From positions 62,024 through 101,485 of the forward strand of contig PBRC01000013.1 of NCBI GenBank assembly GCA_002725285.1: a stretch of DNA of 39,462 bases, in the 5' to 3' direction. This stretch comes from Gammaproteobacteria bacterium (lineage in GTDB: Bacteria > Pseudomonadota > Gammaproteobacteria > Pseudomonadales > Azotimanducaceae). This document shows positions 1-8,443 of this stretch, piece after piece. Both the position numbers and the translations under genes were made by a program. The notes under the pieces are model-generated. The model was not told where the DNA came from, made no database searches, and saw only the letters and a program-made list of their open reading frames with translations. Position 1 is the stretch's first letter, and each line of letters starts with the position of its first letter.

Positions 1-48
1 CACTTTCTTGTTCCTACACTTTCTTGTTCATACACTTTCTTGTTCATA
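1..48. repeat. 16-bp tandem repeat, 3 copies (cactttcttgttc[ca]ta), running off the left edge
   Basis: Units at 1-16, 17-32 and 33-48, differing at one position (ccta vs cata). Confidence 0.9.
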
Positions 49-211
49 GATGAAGAATTAACACGCAATATTCATGGGCCAGAATGGACAACCAGCGACA
101 CTGAGGGGCCGGAACCCCGTGCCTTGGCGATTGCCGGATTGAACATCGGTTTTTGGTGATCTTTCGTAGTATTCTTGATCCTGTGATTGTAGTTGTCAGT
201 GAACCAGGAGG

Positions 212-1060
212 TTGGAAATGAGCGATGCCGGAAAGAGTGAAGAACCCACCATTGGCAAGAGACTGCCTGACAAGAAATTTGTTGTAACTGACAGGCTTCT
301 TGAAGACTATTTTGAAGGACTTGATCTCGACAGGGGCCCTTATGATCGTGGTGAGGTGCCAGTGCCGTCAATGATCGCAACCGATGCGGACAATTATTTT
401 GCAGAAGCTGCTTTTTCGCAGCAGCGCGGGCATCTGTGGATGCGGCAGGCGTGGGCTTTTATGAAGCCCATGCAAGAGGGTGCAACATACACTACCAGAG
501 GATCTATCGAGGACATCTATCGGAAGCGTGACCGCACAGTGGTCAATACGGCGATTACGATGTTGGATTCAAGTGGCGCTGATGTCCTGACAGCTAATCA
601 TCATCAGTCATTTCTTCTGGATGCGCCTGTCGAAGAGGTCGAATTTCGTGATCCTGGTAAAAAGTCTGGTGCTCGAAAGTTCATCGTACCAGAGGGCGAA
701 CCTCTCGACGGATTCGAACGAAAGATAAGCCTTGAGATGTGCGGGCAGTATTTCCACGGCAGCAAGAGCTATCACACGGACAAGGACGCATCTCTTGCAC
801 TTGGTTTTCATGAGGTAGTGGTTGGCGGCAGGATGACGATGGCGTATATAGGGCACTTACTCGACACTCACTTCGGTGAGTCATGGTTTCAATCTGGCAA
901 GCTTGATGTGAAGTTTACCAACCCCTGCTGGCCTGATGACCATATCAGTATCAAGGGTGTATCAACTAAGCCTGATGAGGATGAGTCGACTGAAAGTGTT
1001 TTCGCATGGATAGAGAAAGAAGACGGAACTATTATCCTGATTGCTAACGCCAGCATTTGA
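212..1060 (+). CDS. MaoC/FAS1-like hot-dog dehydratase family protein
   Basis: ORF of 282 aa; two hot-dog-like halves typical of acyl dehydratases; family call by eye. Start may be internal ATG at 218. Confidence 0.6.
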   Translation: MEMSDAGKSEEPTIGKRLPDKKFVVTDRLLEDYFEGLDLDRGPYDRGEVPVPSMIATDADNYFAEAAFSQQRGHLWMRQAWAFMKPMQEGATYTTRGSIEDIYRKRDRTVVNTAITMLDSSGADVLTANHHQSFLLDAPVEEVEFRDPGKKSGARKFIVPEGEPLDGFERKISLEMCGQYFHGSKSYHTDKDASLALGFHEVVVGGRMTMAYIGHLLDTHFGESWFQSGKLDVKFTNPCWPDDHISIKGVSTKPDEDESTESVFAWIEKEDGTIILIANASI

Positions 1061-1134
1061 CTAATGCCAGGTGATTCCATGAAACGCATTAGCCAGTTAC
1101 CCCGGATTGCTTCGAAGGAAGCAAAAACGACTAG

Positions 1135-1785
1135 CTAGCGAAAACCAATCCCCGTGCCGTCAGTGCCACAATATCCATTAGGCACTTTTGCGAGATACTG
1201 TTGATGATAGTGTTCGGCGAAATAGAACTCACCAGCTGGCAGGATTTCTGTCGTAATCCCGCCATAACCTGATGCCAGCAGTTTTTTTTGAAAGGCTGTT
1301 TTGCTTTGCATTGCTTCAGCGAGTTGCTTTTCGCTGAACGTGTAGATGCCAGATCGATATTGCGTTCCCATATCATTTCCCTGACGCATACCCTGGGTGG
1401 GATCGTGGCATTCCCAAAACAGGATCAGCAATTCCCTGTAAGTCACGGTCATTGGGTCGAATACGATCTGAACAACCTCGCTGTGACCCGTCAAACCCGA
1501 GCAAATCTCTTCGTAAGTGGGATTTGGCGTGAGTCCGGCTGTATAGCCCACCGCGGTTGTATAGACACCTTGCTGCTCCCAGAATTTTCTCTCAGGACCC
1601 CAAAAGCAACCCATACCAAAAATTGCTGTTTGCATTGTAGGGGGAAAGGGTGGATGCAGTGGATTGCCAATGACAAAATGATTTTCGAGAACTGGCATTC
1701 TTTCCTTTCGCCCTGGAAGGGCCGAATCAGTGGTTGGCATTTCAACGCTGTAGTGTGAGAAACTCATAGCAGCACTCGATCTCAA
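1135..1785 (-). CDS. msrA: Peptide-methionine (S)-S-oxide reductase MsrA
   Basis: GCFWGPE active-site motif, [59 protein letters not shown]. Confidence 0.95.
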   Translation of the reverse strand: MRSSAAMSFSHYSVEMPTTDSALPGRKERMPVLENHFVIGNPLHPPFPPTMQTAIFGMGCFWGPERKFWEQQGVYTTAVGYTAGLTPNPTYEEICSGLTGHSEVVQIVFDPMTVTYRELLILFWECHDPTQGMRQGNDMGTQYRSGIYTFSEKQLAEAMQSKTAFQKKLLASGYGGITTEILPAGEFYFAEHYHQQYLAKVPNGYCGTDGTGIGFR

Positions 1786-1998
1786 GGTGAGTCCAAGTAT
1801 ACGTCAATAAACTCGGCGACGTAATGTTTTGGCGTGACATCAAGGCAGTTGATGTGGATGTTCGAGAGGTAGTCTGTCAATGCAGTCTTGGGCAGGCGTG
1901 GATATAAAAGCTGTAGACAATATTCTGTCTCGCCATTGGCTGGTAGCGAGTTACTTGAGTCTGGCTATACTAAGTTTGTGCACAAGGATTTGATCGTG

Positions 1999-3369
1999 AT
2001 GAGGACTCTGTTAGCTCTACTTGGCCTGGTCCTACCTGGGCTGGTGTGGGCAAGTGCTGATTCTGGCCAAGGTATGTCAATTAATCAAACGTCATCTGCA
2101 GGGGGCATTCTCGCAGTATCGATTTTTTGCCTTGCGTATGTGTTCGTGATGTTAGAAGAGTTCATACATCTTCGAAAATCCAAACCAGTGATGCTCGGTG
2201 CGGGAATTATCTGGGTCATCGTTGTATATCTCTCAACCAGTAGTGGTCATGATGAAGCCGCGCTGCAGGCAACGCTGGACCACAATCTTCTGGAGTATGC
2301 TGAATTATTCCTGTTTTTGTTGGTAGCGATGACTTATGTAAACGCCATGACGGAGCGTAATGTATTTGAAGTACTGCGGGTCTGGCTTATTGGTAAAGGA
2401 TACAGTTTTCGAAAACTATTCTGGATAACAGGCATAATTTCGTTTTTTCTTTCGCCCATTGCTGACAATTTAACCACAGCGCTTCTGATGGGTGCGGTTG
2501 TACTCTCAGTCGGTGCATCCAGTCCCAGATTTGTCAGTATAGCCTGTGTCAATATCGTAGTTGCGGCTAATGCCGGGGGCGCGTTCAGTCCGTTTGGTGA
2601 CATTACAACCCTGATGGTTTGGCAGAGCGGTCATTCGAGTTTTCTTGACTTCTTCTCGTTGTTTGTACCTTCTGTTGTGAATTTTGTGGTTCCAGCAGCG
2701 ATAATGAACTTTGCGGTGCCTGACGAAACGCCAGAGCCTCACACTGAGGAAATAACCCTGAAACGGGGTGCCTTCTTCATCTGTTTCCTTTTTATGGTGA
2801 CTATCACAACAGCGGTGTGCTTCAAACAGTTCCTCCACCTGCCACCTTTTATGGGCATGATGACAGGGATGTCGTTCCTCTTCTTGTTTGCCTATTACAT
2901 CAAGATGACAGCACCAGACGATCAGGCGGATTTTGGAACCTTTAACATATTTAACAAGGTTGCGGCTGCAGAATGGGACACCCTGTTCTTCTTCTTTGGT
3001 GTCATTTTCTGTGTAGGTGGTCTGGGTTACATTGGATATCTGGAAATACTGTCAGGCTATTTCTATGACGGTTGGGGAGCAACAAACGCAAATATTGTGA
3101 TGGGTATTCTGTCAGCTATTGTGGATAACATTCCGGTAATGTTCGCTATTCTGACAATGAACCCGGACATGGATAGCTACCAATGGCTGCTCATTACACT
3201 GACTTGCGGTGTAGGTGGAAGCCTGCTTTCAATTGGATCAGCAGCGGGTGTGGCCTTGATGGGACAAGTGCGAGGGCTGTACACTTTCTTTGGGCACCTG
3301 AAATGGTCCTGGGCGATTGCACTGGGATACGCTGCCAGTATATTCACTCACTATCTGGTCAATGGCTAG
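1999..3369 (+). CDS. nhaD: NhaD-type Na+/H+ antiporter
   Basis: Multi-TM ORF (track ORF opens at 1888); motifs SPIADNLTTALLMGAV, NAGGAFSPFGDITTLMVWQ, AIVDNIPVMFAIL, GGSLLSIGSAAGVALMG; ATG at 1999 preceded by AAGGA and followed by a signal/TM-like start. Confidence 0.85.
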   Translation: MRTLLALLGLVLPGLVWASADSGQGMSINQTSSAGGILAVSIFCLAYVFVMLEEFIHLRKSKPVMLGAGIIWVIVVYLSTSSGHDEAALQATLDHNLLEYAELFLFLLVAMTYVNAMTERNVFEVLRVWLIGKGYSFRKLFWITGIISFFLSPIADNLTTALLMGAVVLSVGASSPRFVSIACVNIVVAANAGGAFSPFGDITTLMVWQSGHSSFLDFFSLFVPSVVNFVVPAAIMNFAVPDETPEPHTEEITLKRGAFFICFLFMVTITTAVCFKQFLHLPPFMGMMTGMSFLFLFAYYIKMTAPDDQADFGTFNIFNKVAAAEWDTLFFFFGVIFCVGGLGYIGYLEILSGYFYDGWGATNANIVMGILSAIVDNIPVMFAILTMNPDMDSYQWLLITLTCGVGGSLLSIGSAAGVALMGQVRGLYTFFGHLKWSWAIALGYAASIFTHYLVNG

Positions 3370-3498
3370 CTGGTACAGAAAAGACCAACAGAATTTATTT
3401 CAACTAAAGCCATGCCGGGGCTTGCCAATCGAGCCCAGTAATTTAACATTGCGCTTCCAATTCGACGAATAGAAGATCCGCTTCAGGAGATAGTAGTA

Positions 3499-4005
3499 AT
3501 GGACGATCCTTTACAGATTGCCGTTTTGACGGTATCAGACACACGAACCTATGAAAACGATACCTCGGGACAGTATCTGTGCGACGCGCTTGGCGAAGCA
3601 GGGCACCATCTGCAGGATCGCCAGATTGAAATCGATGATATATATAAACTGAGAGCCAGGATATCGAGCTGGATTGCAGATAGCGATGTCGAGGTTGTTC
3701 TGGTCACAGGTGGGACGGGATTTACCACAAGGGACTCAACCCCAGAAGCTGTTACACCGTTATTTGATACGGAGATAAACGGATTTGGTGAATTGTTCAG
3801 GCAAATCTCCTTTGATGAGATTGGTACTTCCACCGTGCAGTCAAGAGCAGTTGCAGGCATTGCCAACAATACGCTGATATTTTGTGTGCCAGGTTCGACC
3901 GGTGCCTGCAAGACCGCGTGGACGGGAATATTGCTGCAACAACTTGATATCAGTAATCGTCCCTGCAATTTTGCTGAACTTATTAGGAAAGGGGGTTCTC
4001 ATTAG
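3499..4005 (+). CDS. moaB: Molybdenum cofactor biosynthesis protein MoaB
   Basis: AVLTVSDTRTYENDTSGQYL, VVLVTGGTGFTTRDSTPEA, FCVPGSTGACKTAW. Confidence 0.93.
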   Translation: MDDPLQIAVLTVSDTRTYENDTSGQYLCDALGEAGHHLQDRQIEIDDIYKLRARISSWIADSDVEVVLVTGGTGFTTRDSTPEAVTPLFDTEINGFGELFRQISFDEIGTSTVQSRAVAGIANNTLIFCVPGSTGACKTAWTGILLQQLDISNRPCNFAELIRKGGSH

Positions 4006-5211
4006 ATGGGAGCGCCACTTACGCCGGTCGATGAAGTCCTTGATTACCTGATTTCCAAAGCAGATTGCGTGGTTGAAAAAGAATGGGTAGAACTTCAGTA
4101 CGCCAGGGACCGGGTTCTGGCTAGCGATGTGGTGTCAGCGATAAACGTACCTTTGATGGATAACAGCGCGATGGATGGTTACGCCATCAATACCAACGAT
4201 ATTTCGGTTGGTGATGAACTGGTGGTAAGCGATCGGATACCTGCTGGCAAGACGGGACAGGATTTGGTCAGCGGAACAGTTGCCAGGATTTTCACCGGGG
4301 CACCAGTTCCCCGCGGTGCCAATGCGGTTGTCATGCAGGAACTAACAGAGAAGGTCGGTGACAAAGTACGGATAAGTGAAATGCCTGGTGAGGGTGTGAA
4401 TATTCGTCGTGCCGGGCAGGATATCGATCAGGGGACCACTATCTTGCAGGTGGGTCGAAGGCTGAGAGCCCAGGACCTCGGTCTGATCGCGTCGGTTGGA
4501 TGTGATCGCGTTCAGGTTTTTAGGCGATTGAAAATCGCGGTCATGTCAACCGGAGATGAACTTATTGAACCACCTGTACCATTGCAACCTGGTCAGATCT
4601 ACAATTCCAATCACCCTACATTAATCGCCATGATTCATCAGTTGGGAATGGAACCTGTCGATATAGGGCTGGTAGAGGATTCAGCAGAGGCGACCGAGAA
4701 AGCCCTCAAGGATGCGGCAGGGAAAGCGGATTGCATCGTGAGTACAGGAGGCGTTTCTGTCGGTGAAGAAGACTATGTTAAATCGACCGTTGAAAGATTG
4801 GGAAGACTGGAACTTTGGCGAATTGCCATGAAACCAGGGAAACCGCTTGCATTTGGGTATATTGATGAGACACCTTTTTTCGGATTGCCAGGCAATCCTG
4901 TCTCCAGTTTTGTTACTTTTCTCATTGTTGCAAGGCCGTTCTTTTTGAAGCTGCAGGGTTGCTATGAGCTACGTCTGCCAAGTATGACTGCGCCCGCTGA
5001 ATTTGCGATGAAACCGGGACTCCGAAGGGAGTATTGCCGTGTTAGAGTTGAATACGATGGGTCCGGCAAAGAGGTTGTCACCAATTTTGATAATCAGGGG
5101 TCAGGTGTCTTGTCCTCTGTCAGTTGGGCTAATGGTTTAGCTGAGATTGAGATGGGTCGGGAGATCAATCCTGGAGATCTGATTAAAGTGTATCTGCTGC
5201 CTGACGCTTGA
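4006..5211 (+). CDS. moeA: Molybdopterin molybdotransferase MoeA
   Basis: MDNSAMDGYAI, RIFTGAPVPRGANAVVMQE, MSTGDEL, GQIYNSNHPTL, IVSTGGVSVGEEDYVK, FGLPGNPVSSFVTF; immediately follows the moaB stop. Confidence 0.95.
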   Translation: MGAPLTPVDEVLDYLISKADCVVEKEWVELQYARDRVLASDVVSAINVPLMDNSAMDGYAINTNDISVGDELVVSDRIPAGKTGQDLVSGTVARIFTGAPVPRGANAVVMQELTEKVGDKVRISEMPGEGVNIRRAGQDIDQGTTILQVGRRLRAQDLGLIASVGCDRVQVFRRLKIAVMSTGDELIEPPVPLQPGQIYNSNHPTLIAMIHQLGMEPVDIGLVEDSAEATEKALKDAAGKADCIVSTGGVSVGEEDYVKSTVERLGRLELWRIAMKPGKPLAFGYIDETPFFGLPGNPVSSFVTFLIVARPFFLKLQGCYELRLPSMTAPAEFAMKPGLRREYCRVRVEYDGSGKEVVTNFDNQGSGVLSSVSWANGLAEIEMGREINPGDLIKVYLLPDA

Positions 5212-5355
5212 TCAGGATCTGATTCAGGCAAGTCCTGCTTTTTTGTTCAGACTTATTTGATTAAGGGGTCCTGTTGTCAAAAGGTGCCTTGTTTCAATTT
5301 CCAATGTGTATTAACGCGTATTGATGTTGGCTGCGTTGTTCTTCTGGAACGTGAC

Positions 5356-5535
5356 TCAGCAGTATTTTTGTATTTCCTCTGTCTCAGAGTCGAGGACGTA
5401 TCGGCAGGTGTTGCTAAAGTTTCCGTGGCCATCATACATCATAAGCAGAATTCTGTTGGCCTGTTCAGTATTGTCGGTCCTCTGGTATATCTGTTGCCTG
5501 TTGGTAAATTCTTCCTGGTTAACCCACAAACACAT
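5356..5535 (-). CDS. Candidate small protein of 59 aa, not in the supplied ORF track
   Basis: Manual translation: MCLWVNQEEFTNRQQIYQRTDNTEQANRILLMMYDGHGNFSNTCRYVLDSETEEIQKYC*. Frame stays open upstream to about 5601. Composition is protein-like but no clear SD. Confidence 0.35.
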   Translation of the reverse strand: MCLWVNQEEFTNRQQIYQRTDNTEQANRILLMMYDGHGNFSNTCRYVLDSETEEIQKYC

Positions 5536-5742
5536 TGAGGAATTTACGACTGTGATATGATGTTCCGTGGTAACGAGGTAGCGCCATAGGTCATAATTCT
5601 CTCATTCGATTAATTGGTGACTGGATTGTTTTTTGTTCTGAATTAGGCATTTAATTAGTTGGACAGACTCTTGGCTCATGTTTGTCGACTCGTGTTGTAA
5701 GGACATTTCGGGAATATTGGATCGATTACTAATAGTCCATTG

Positions 5743-5763
5743 GGTGACGATATTTGTGTCACC
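5743..5763. promoter_or_regulatory. Perfect inverted repeat GGTGAC-N9-GTCACC in AT-rich intergenic DNA, possible operator
   Basis: GGTGAC 5743-5748 and GTCACC 5758-5763, about 63 bp upstream of the small ORF at 5827. Confidence 0.3.
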
Positions 5764-5826
5764 TAAATCTAAAAAATAATCGAATTTAGCGATTTAATTG
5801 ACTGAACGGAGTAGTTAATACCAAAA

Positions 5827-6006
5827 ATGGCGATTCTTATTCTCAGTCTGGTATTTTCGATGGCGCTTGGTTGCGCAGTCTGGTTGGTGATTGGTAACCA
5901 ATTTCCCGTTAAGCAAGAAGTGAAATTCACTCCCCTTAATAATATAGTTATCTATGTGCTGCTGCTGGTGTTGCCTGTCTATCTATTGATGTTTAATTTT
6001 TTCTGA
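5827..6006 (+). CDS. Small two-TM membrane protein (59 aa), below the ORF-track cutoff
   Basis: Manual translation: MAILILSLVFSMALGCAVWLVIGNQFPVKQEVKFTPLNNIVIYVLLLVLPVYLLMFNFF*; ends 7 nt before the ATG of the next gene. Confidence 0.6.
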   Translation: MAILILSLVFSMALGCAVWLVIGNQFPVKQEVKFTPLNNIVIYVLLLVLPVYLLMFNFF

Positions 6007-6013
6007 GTCAGAA

Positions 6014-6631
6014 ATGAAGTTACCGATTGATGTGGATTCGATCAAAGGGTTCCTCGATCCTGTGGAGGGAACTGCACTTTTTGAATACTGTCTCCGGGGG
6101 GCGAGTATTGGTGCATGTCTTGAAATAGGCAGTTACTGTGGAAAATCAACAATCTACCTGGGTGCAGCCTGCAAACAGGCAGATCGTACTCTGTTTGCCG
6201 TTGATCATCATCGTGGATCTGAAGAACATCAGCTCGGAGAAGAGTTTCACGACCATGATCTTTTTGATGATTCTGTGGGACTGATGGACAGTTTCAAGGA
6301 ATTTCGATCAGCACTTCGCCGCTCGAATCTCGAAGACCATGTTGTACCAATAGTTGCATCGTCTGAAGTTGCCGCAAGAGATTGGCAGACGCCGCTGGGC
6401 ATGGTATTCATCGATGGTGGACATAGCCTGGAAGCCGCGTTAACTGACTATGATTGTTGGACCAGGTTCATTGAAGTGGGCGGAATCCTTGCGATACATG
6501 ACATTTTCCCTGACCCTGCTGATGGTGGCCAGGCACCTTATATAATTTGGCGAAGGGCGATTGATTCCGGACTATTCGAGGATCTCGGCATAATTCGCAC
6601 GTTGGGCATCCTGCGTCGTAAGCACGGTTGA
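6014..6631 (+). CDS. Class I SAM-dependent methyltransferase (Methyltransf_24-like)
   Basis: CLEIGSYCGKSTIYLGAA, LFAVDHHRGSEEHQ, MVFIDGGHSLEAALTDYDCW. Confidence 0.8.
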   Translation: MKLPIDVDSIKGFLDPVEGTALFEYCLRGASIGACLEIGSYCGKSTIYLGAACKQADRTLFAVDHHRGSEEHQLGEEFHDHDLFDDSVGLMDSFKEFRSALRRSNLEDHVVPIVASSEVAARDWQTPLGMVFIDGGHSLEAALTDYDCWTRFIEVGGILAIHDIFPDPADGGQAPYIIWRRAIDSGLFEDLGIIRTLGILRRKHG

Positions 6632-7654
6632 CTCCTGCCGGAACAGATGTGCTGCCGAAGTTCTGCCTGAGAGTGCATCGGCAGCCAGCAGGACCGCGCC
6701 TGCTGTCCAGGTAGGTTTCTCCAGAGGCCACAAAGCCTCGTCCCGGTAAACATAACCTGTCCAGTAGGAACCATCCTCGTCTCGAAACTCGTGCAGCCAA
6801 CCGAATAACTGAACGGCTTTTTGGTATTCACCCACAGACAGAAGTGCCATGACCAGTTCGCAGGATTCAGCCACAGTAACCCATGGCTCGTCGCTGACGC
6901 ATAGACAACCCAACTGGTTCTTTACAAAGAGATCCCAACGAGAAGCGAGATGATGTCTGCCCTGTCCGCCTTTGATAACGCCTGTGAGGACCGGGTAAAA
7001 CCAGTCCATCGCAAAGCGGCTCTTGCTGTCCCAGGTCCTGTCAAAACATTCAGGGTGGTTACGAAGTGCGTTGCCCAGTTTTGTCCGCGCCAGAGCCCAG
7101 TCGGGAACCTTGTTTTCGAGAGTCGTCGCAATGTTGAGTGCACACTCCAGACTCTTGTAGATACTACTGCAACCGGTGATGAGGGAGTCTTCTCTAATAC
7201 CTTTTGTCGTATCTTCTGCCCAGAATATCTGTCCCTTGTCCCCTTGCAGACGTAAAACGAACTCGATGGCACGCTCGACCACTGGCCAGAGTCGTTCGAG
7301 AAACTGAATATCTTGGGTGACGAGATAGTAGTGCCAGACACCTGTTGCAACATATGCAACGAAATTGGATTCGGCTCTAGTGCCGTCTTCAACCTTGCCG
7401 TCCTTGTAAGCAGCGAGCCAGCTGCCGTTGGCAAGTTGATTATTCTGCAACCAGTAATAGGCCTGTTCGGCTTCGTCAAAACGGCCCCCAATGGTCAGAC
7501 CCATTGATGACTCAATGTGGTCCCAGGGATCTAGGCTGCCACCGTCGTACCATGGAATAGCGCCGTCGCTTGTCTGCACTCCGGCGATATATTCGACGGT
7601 ATCATTAAGATACTTTTCAGGATAAAAACCTTTTGATACATATAAACGGGTCAT
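6572..7654 (-). CDS. Prenyltransferase-like / six-hairpin (alpha/alpha barrel) protein
   Basis: Repeated alpha-hairpin motifs: TSDGAIPWYDGGSLDPWDHIESSMGL, YYWLQNNQLANGSW, DEDGSYWTGYVYRDEALWPLEKPTWTAGAVLLAADAL. Confidence 0.6.
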   Translation of the reverse strand: MTRLYVSKGFYPEKYLNDTVEYIAGVQTSDGAIPWYDGGSLDPWDHIESSMGLTIGGRFDEAEQAYYWLQNNQLANGSWLAAYKDGKVEDGTRAESNFVAYVATGVWHYYLVTQDIQFLERLWPVVERAIEFVLRLQGDKGQIFWAEDTTKGIREDSLITGCSSIYKSLECALNIATTLENKVPDWALARTKLGNALRNHPECFDRTWDSKSRFAMDWFYPVLTGVIKGGQGRHHLASRWDLFVKNQLGCLCVSDEPWVTVAESCELVMALLSVGEYQKAVQLFGWLHEFRDEDGSYWTGYVYRDEALWPLEKPTWTAGAVLLAADALSGRTSAAHLFRQESTVLTTQDAQRANYAEILE

Positions 7655-7695
7655 GGAGCCTAAGCCTTATCTAGTCCTGCGTTTGTTGCTTGTGG

Positions 7696-8439
7696 TTAGT
7701 CGGGGTCAAGAGTATCAGGTAGTGTCTTAACAAAATACATCACAACACTCTTGCCCATAACGGGATTTAACACTTTATCCAGGGTTTTTGTGATTTTTGG
7801 TTGTTTCATAAGGTCCCAAACCAGAAAACGGTGATATGCGCTAACAATGCTTGCCTCGTCTTCGTCCTCCTCCTGCCAGAAGAAACACTTCAGCCACCAG
7901 TAGGGAACGTGTAGAGAATGTGCATGGTGCTTTTTGAAGAATACGAAACCACAATTCTGTATGTCCTCTCGGAGATGGTTAGCGTTGAATATTCTGATGT
8001 GACCGCCTTCAACCTCATGATATTCATCAGATAATTGCCAGCAAATCCATTCCGGGAAGAATCTTGGGACGCTGGCGGCAAATATCCCACCTGTCTTCAG
8101 TACCCGGGCAATCTCGGTCAGTACCGAGTGATAGTCCGGTATATGCTCCAATACCTCGGAACATATCACCTTATCGAAACTGTTGTCGGAAAATGGGAGT
8201 TTTTGTCCGCTGGCGACAGAAATAGTCAGTGACTTCTGGTCATTGTCCTGATCTTTAAACTCATCGAACCGATCCCGGGTTGTTTTCAGATCATTCAGGT
8301 TGAGATCAATGCCAACAGATTCGACATCTGCCAGCATATAAGCTGTGATGGCATGGCGTCCTTCGCCGCACCCCAAATCCAGGATGCGTTCATTGGCCTT
8401 AAGCTGCAGATCATCAAAATTGACGGTTTCCATCGACAT
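7696..8439 (-). CDS. Class I SAM-dependent methyltransferase (Methyltransf_11)
   Basis: ILDLGCGEGRHAI, VESVGIDLNLNDL, LPFSDNSFDKVICSEVLEHIPD. Confidence 0.9.
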   Translation of the reverse strand: MSMETVNFDDLQLKANERILDLGCGEGRHAITAYMLADVESVGIDLNLNDLKTTRDRFDEFKDQDNDQKSLTISVASGQKLPFSDNSFDKVICSEVLEHIPDYHSVLTEIARVLKTGGIFAASVPRFFPEWICWQLSDEYHEVEGGHIRIFNANHLREDIQNCGFVFFKKHHAHSLHVPYWWLKCFFWQEEDEDEASIVSAYHRFLVWDLMKQPKITKTLDKVLNPVMGKSVVMYFVKTLPDTLDPD

Positions 8440-8443
8440 TACT

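Noticed and set aside
72-380. Minus-strand ORF of 102 aa overlapping the 5' end of the MaoC-like gene
   Set aside because: Antisense to a convincing CDS with low-complexity, non-protein-like composition; typical shadow ORF. The same applies to most other overlapping 60-110 aa track ORFs.
1107-1124. Perfect hairpin TTGCTTC-GAAG-GAAGCAA between convergent MaoC-like and msrA genes
   Set aside because: No U-tract on either strand, so not called a terminator.
1786-1998. Possible riboswitch in the nhaD leader
   Set aside because: No convincing conserved structure could be identified by eye.
5225-5244. Short CAGG/CCTG stem followed by CTTTTTT after moeA
   Set aside because: Stem only 4-5 bp; possible weak terminator but not well enough supported to list.
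5257-5560. Plus-strand ORFs of 93 and 79 aa after moeA
   Set aside because: Composition is not protein-like; the minus-strand frame in the same region looks more plausible.
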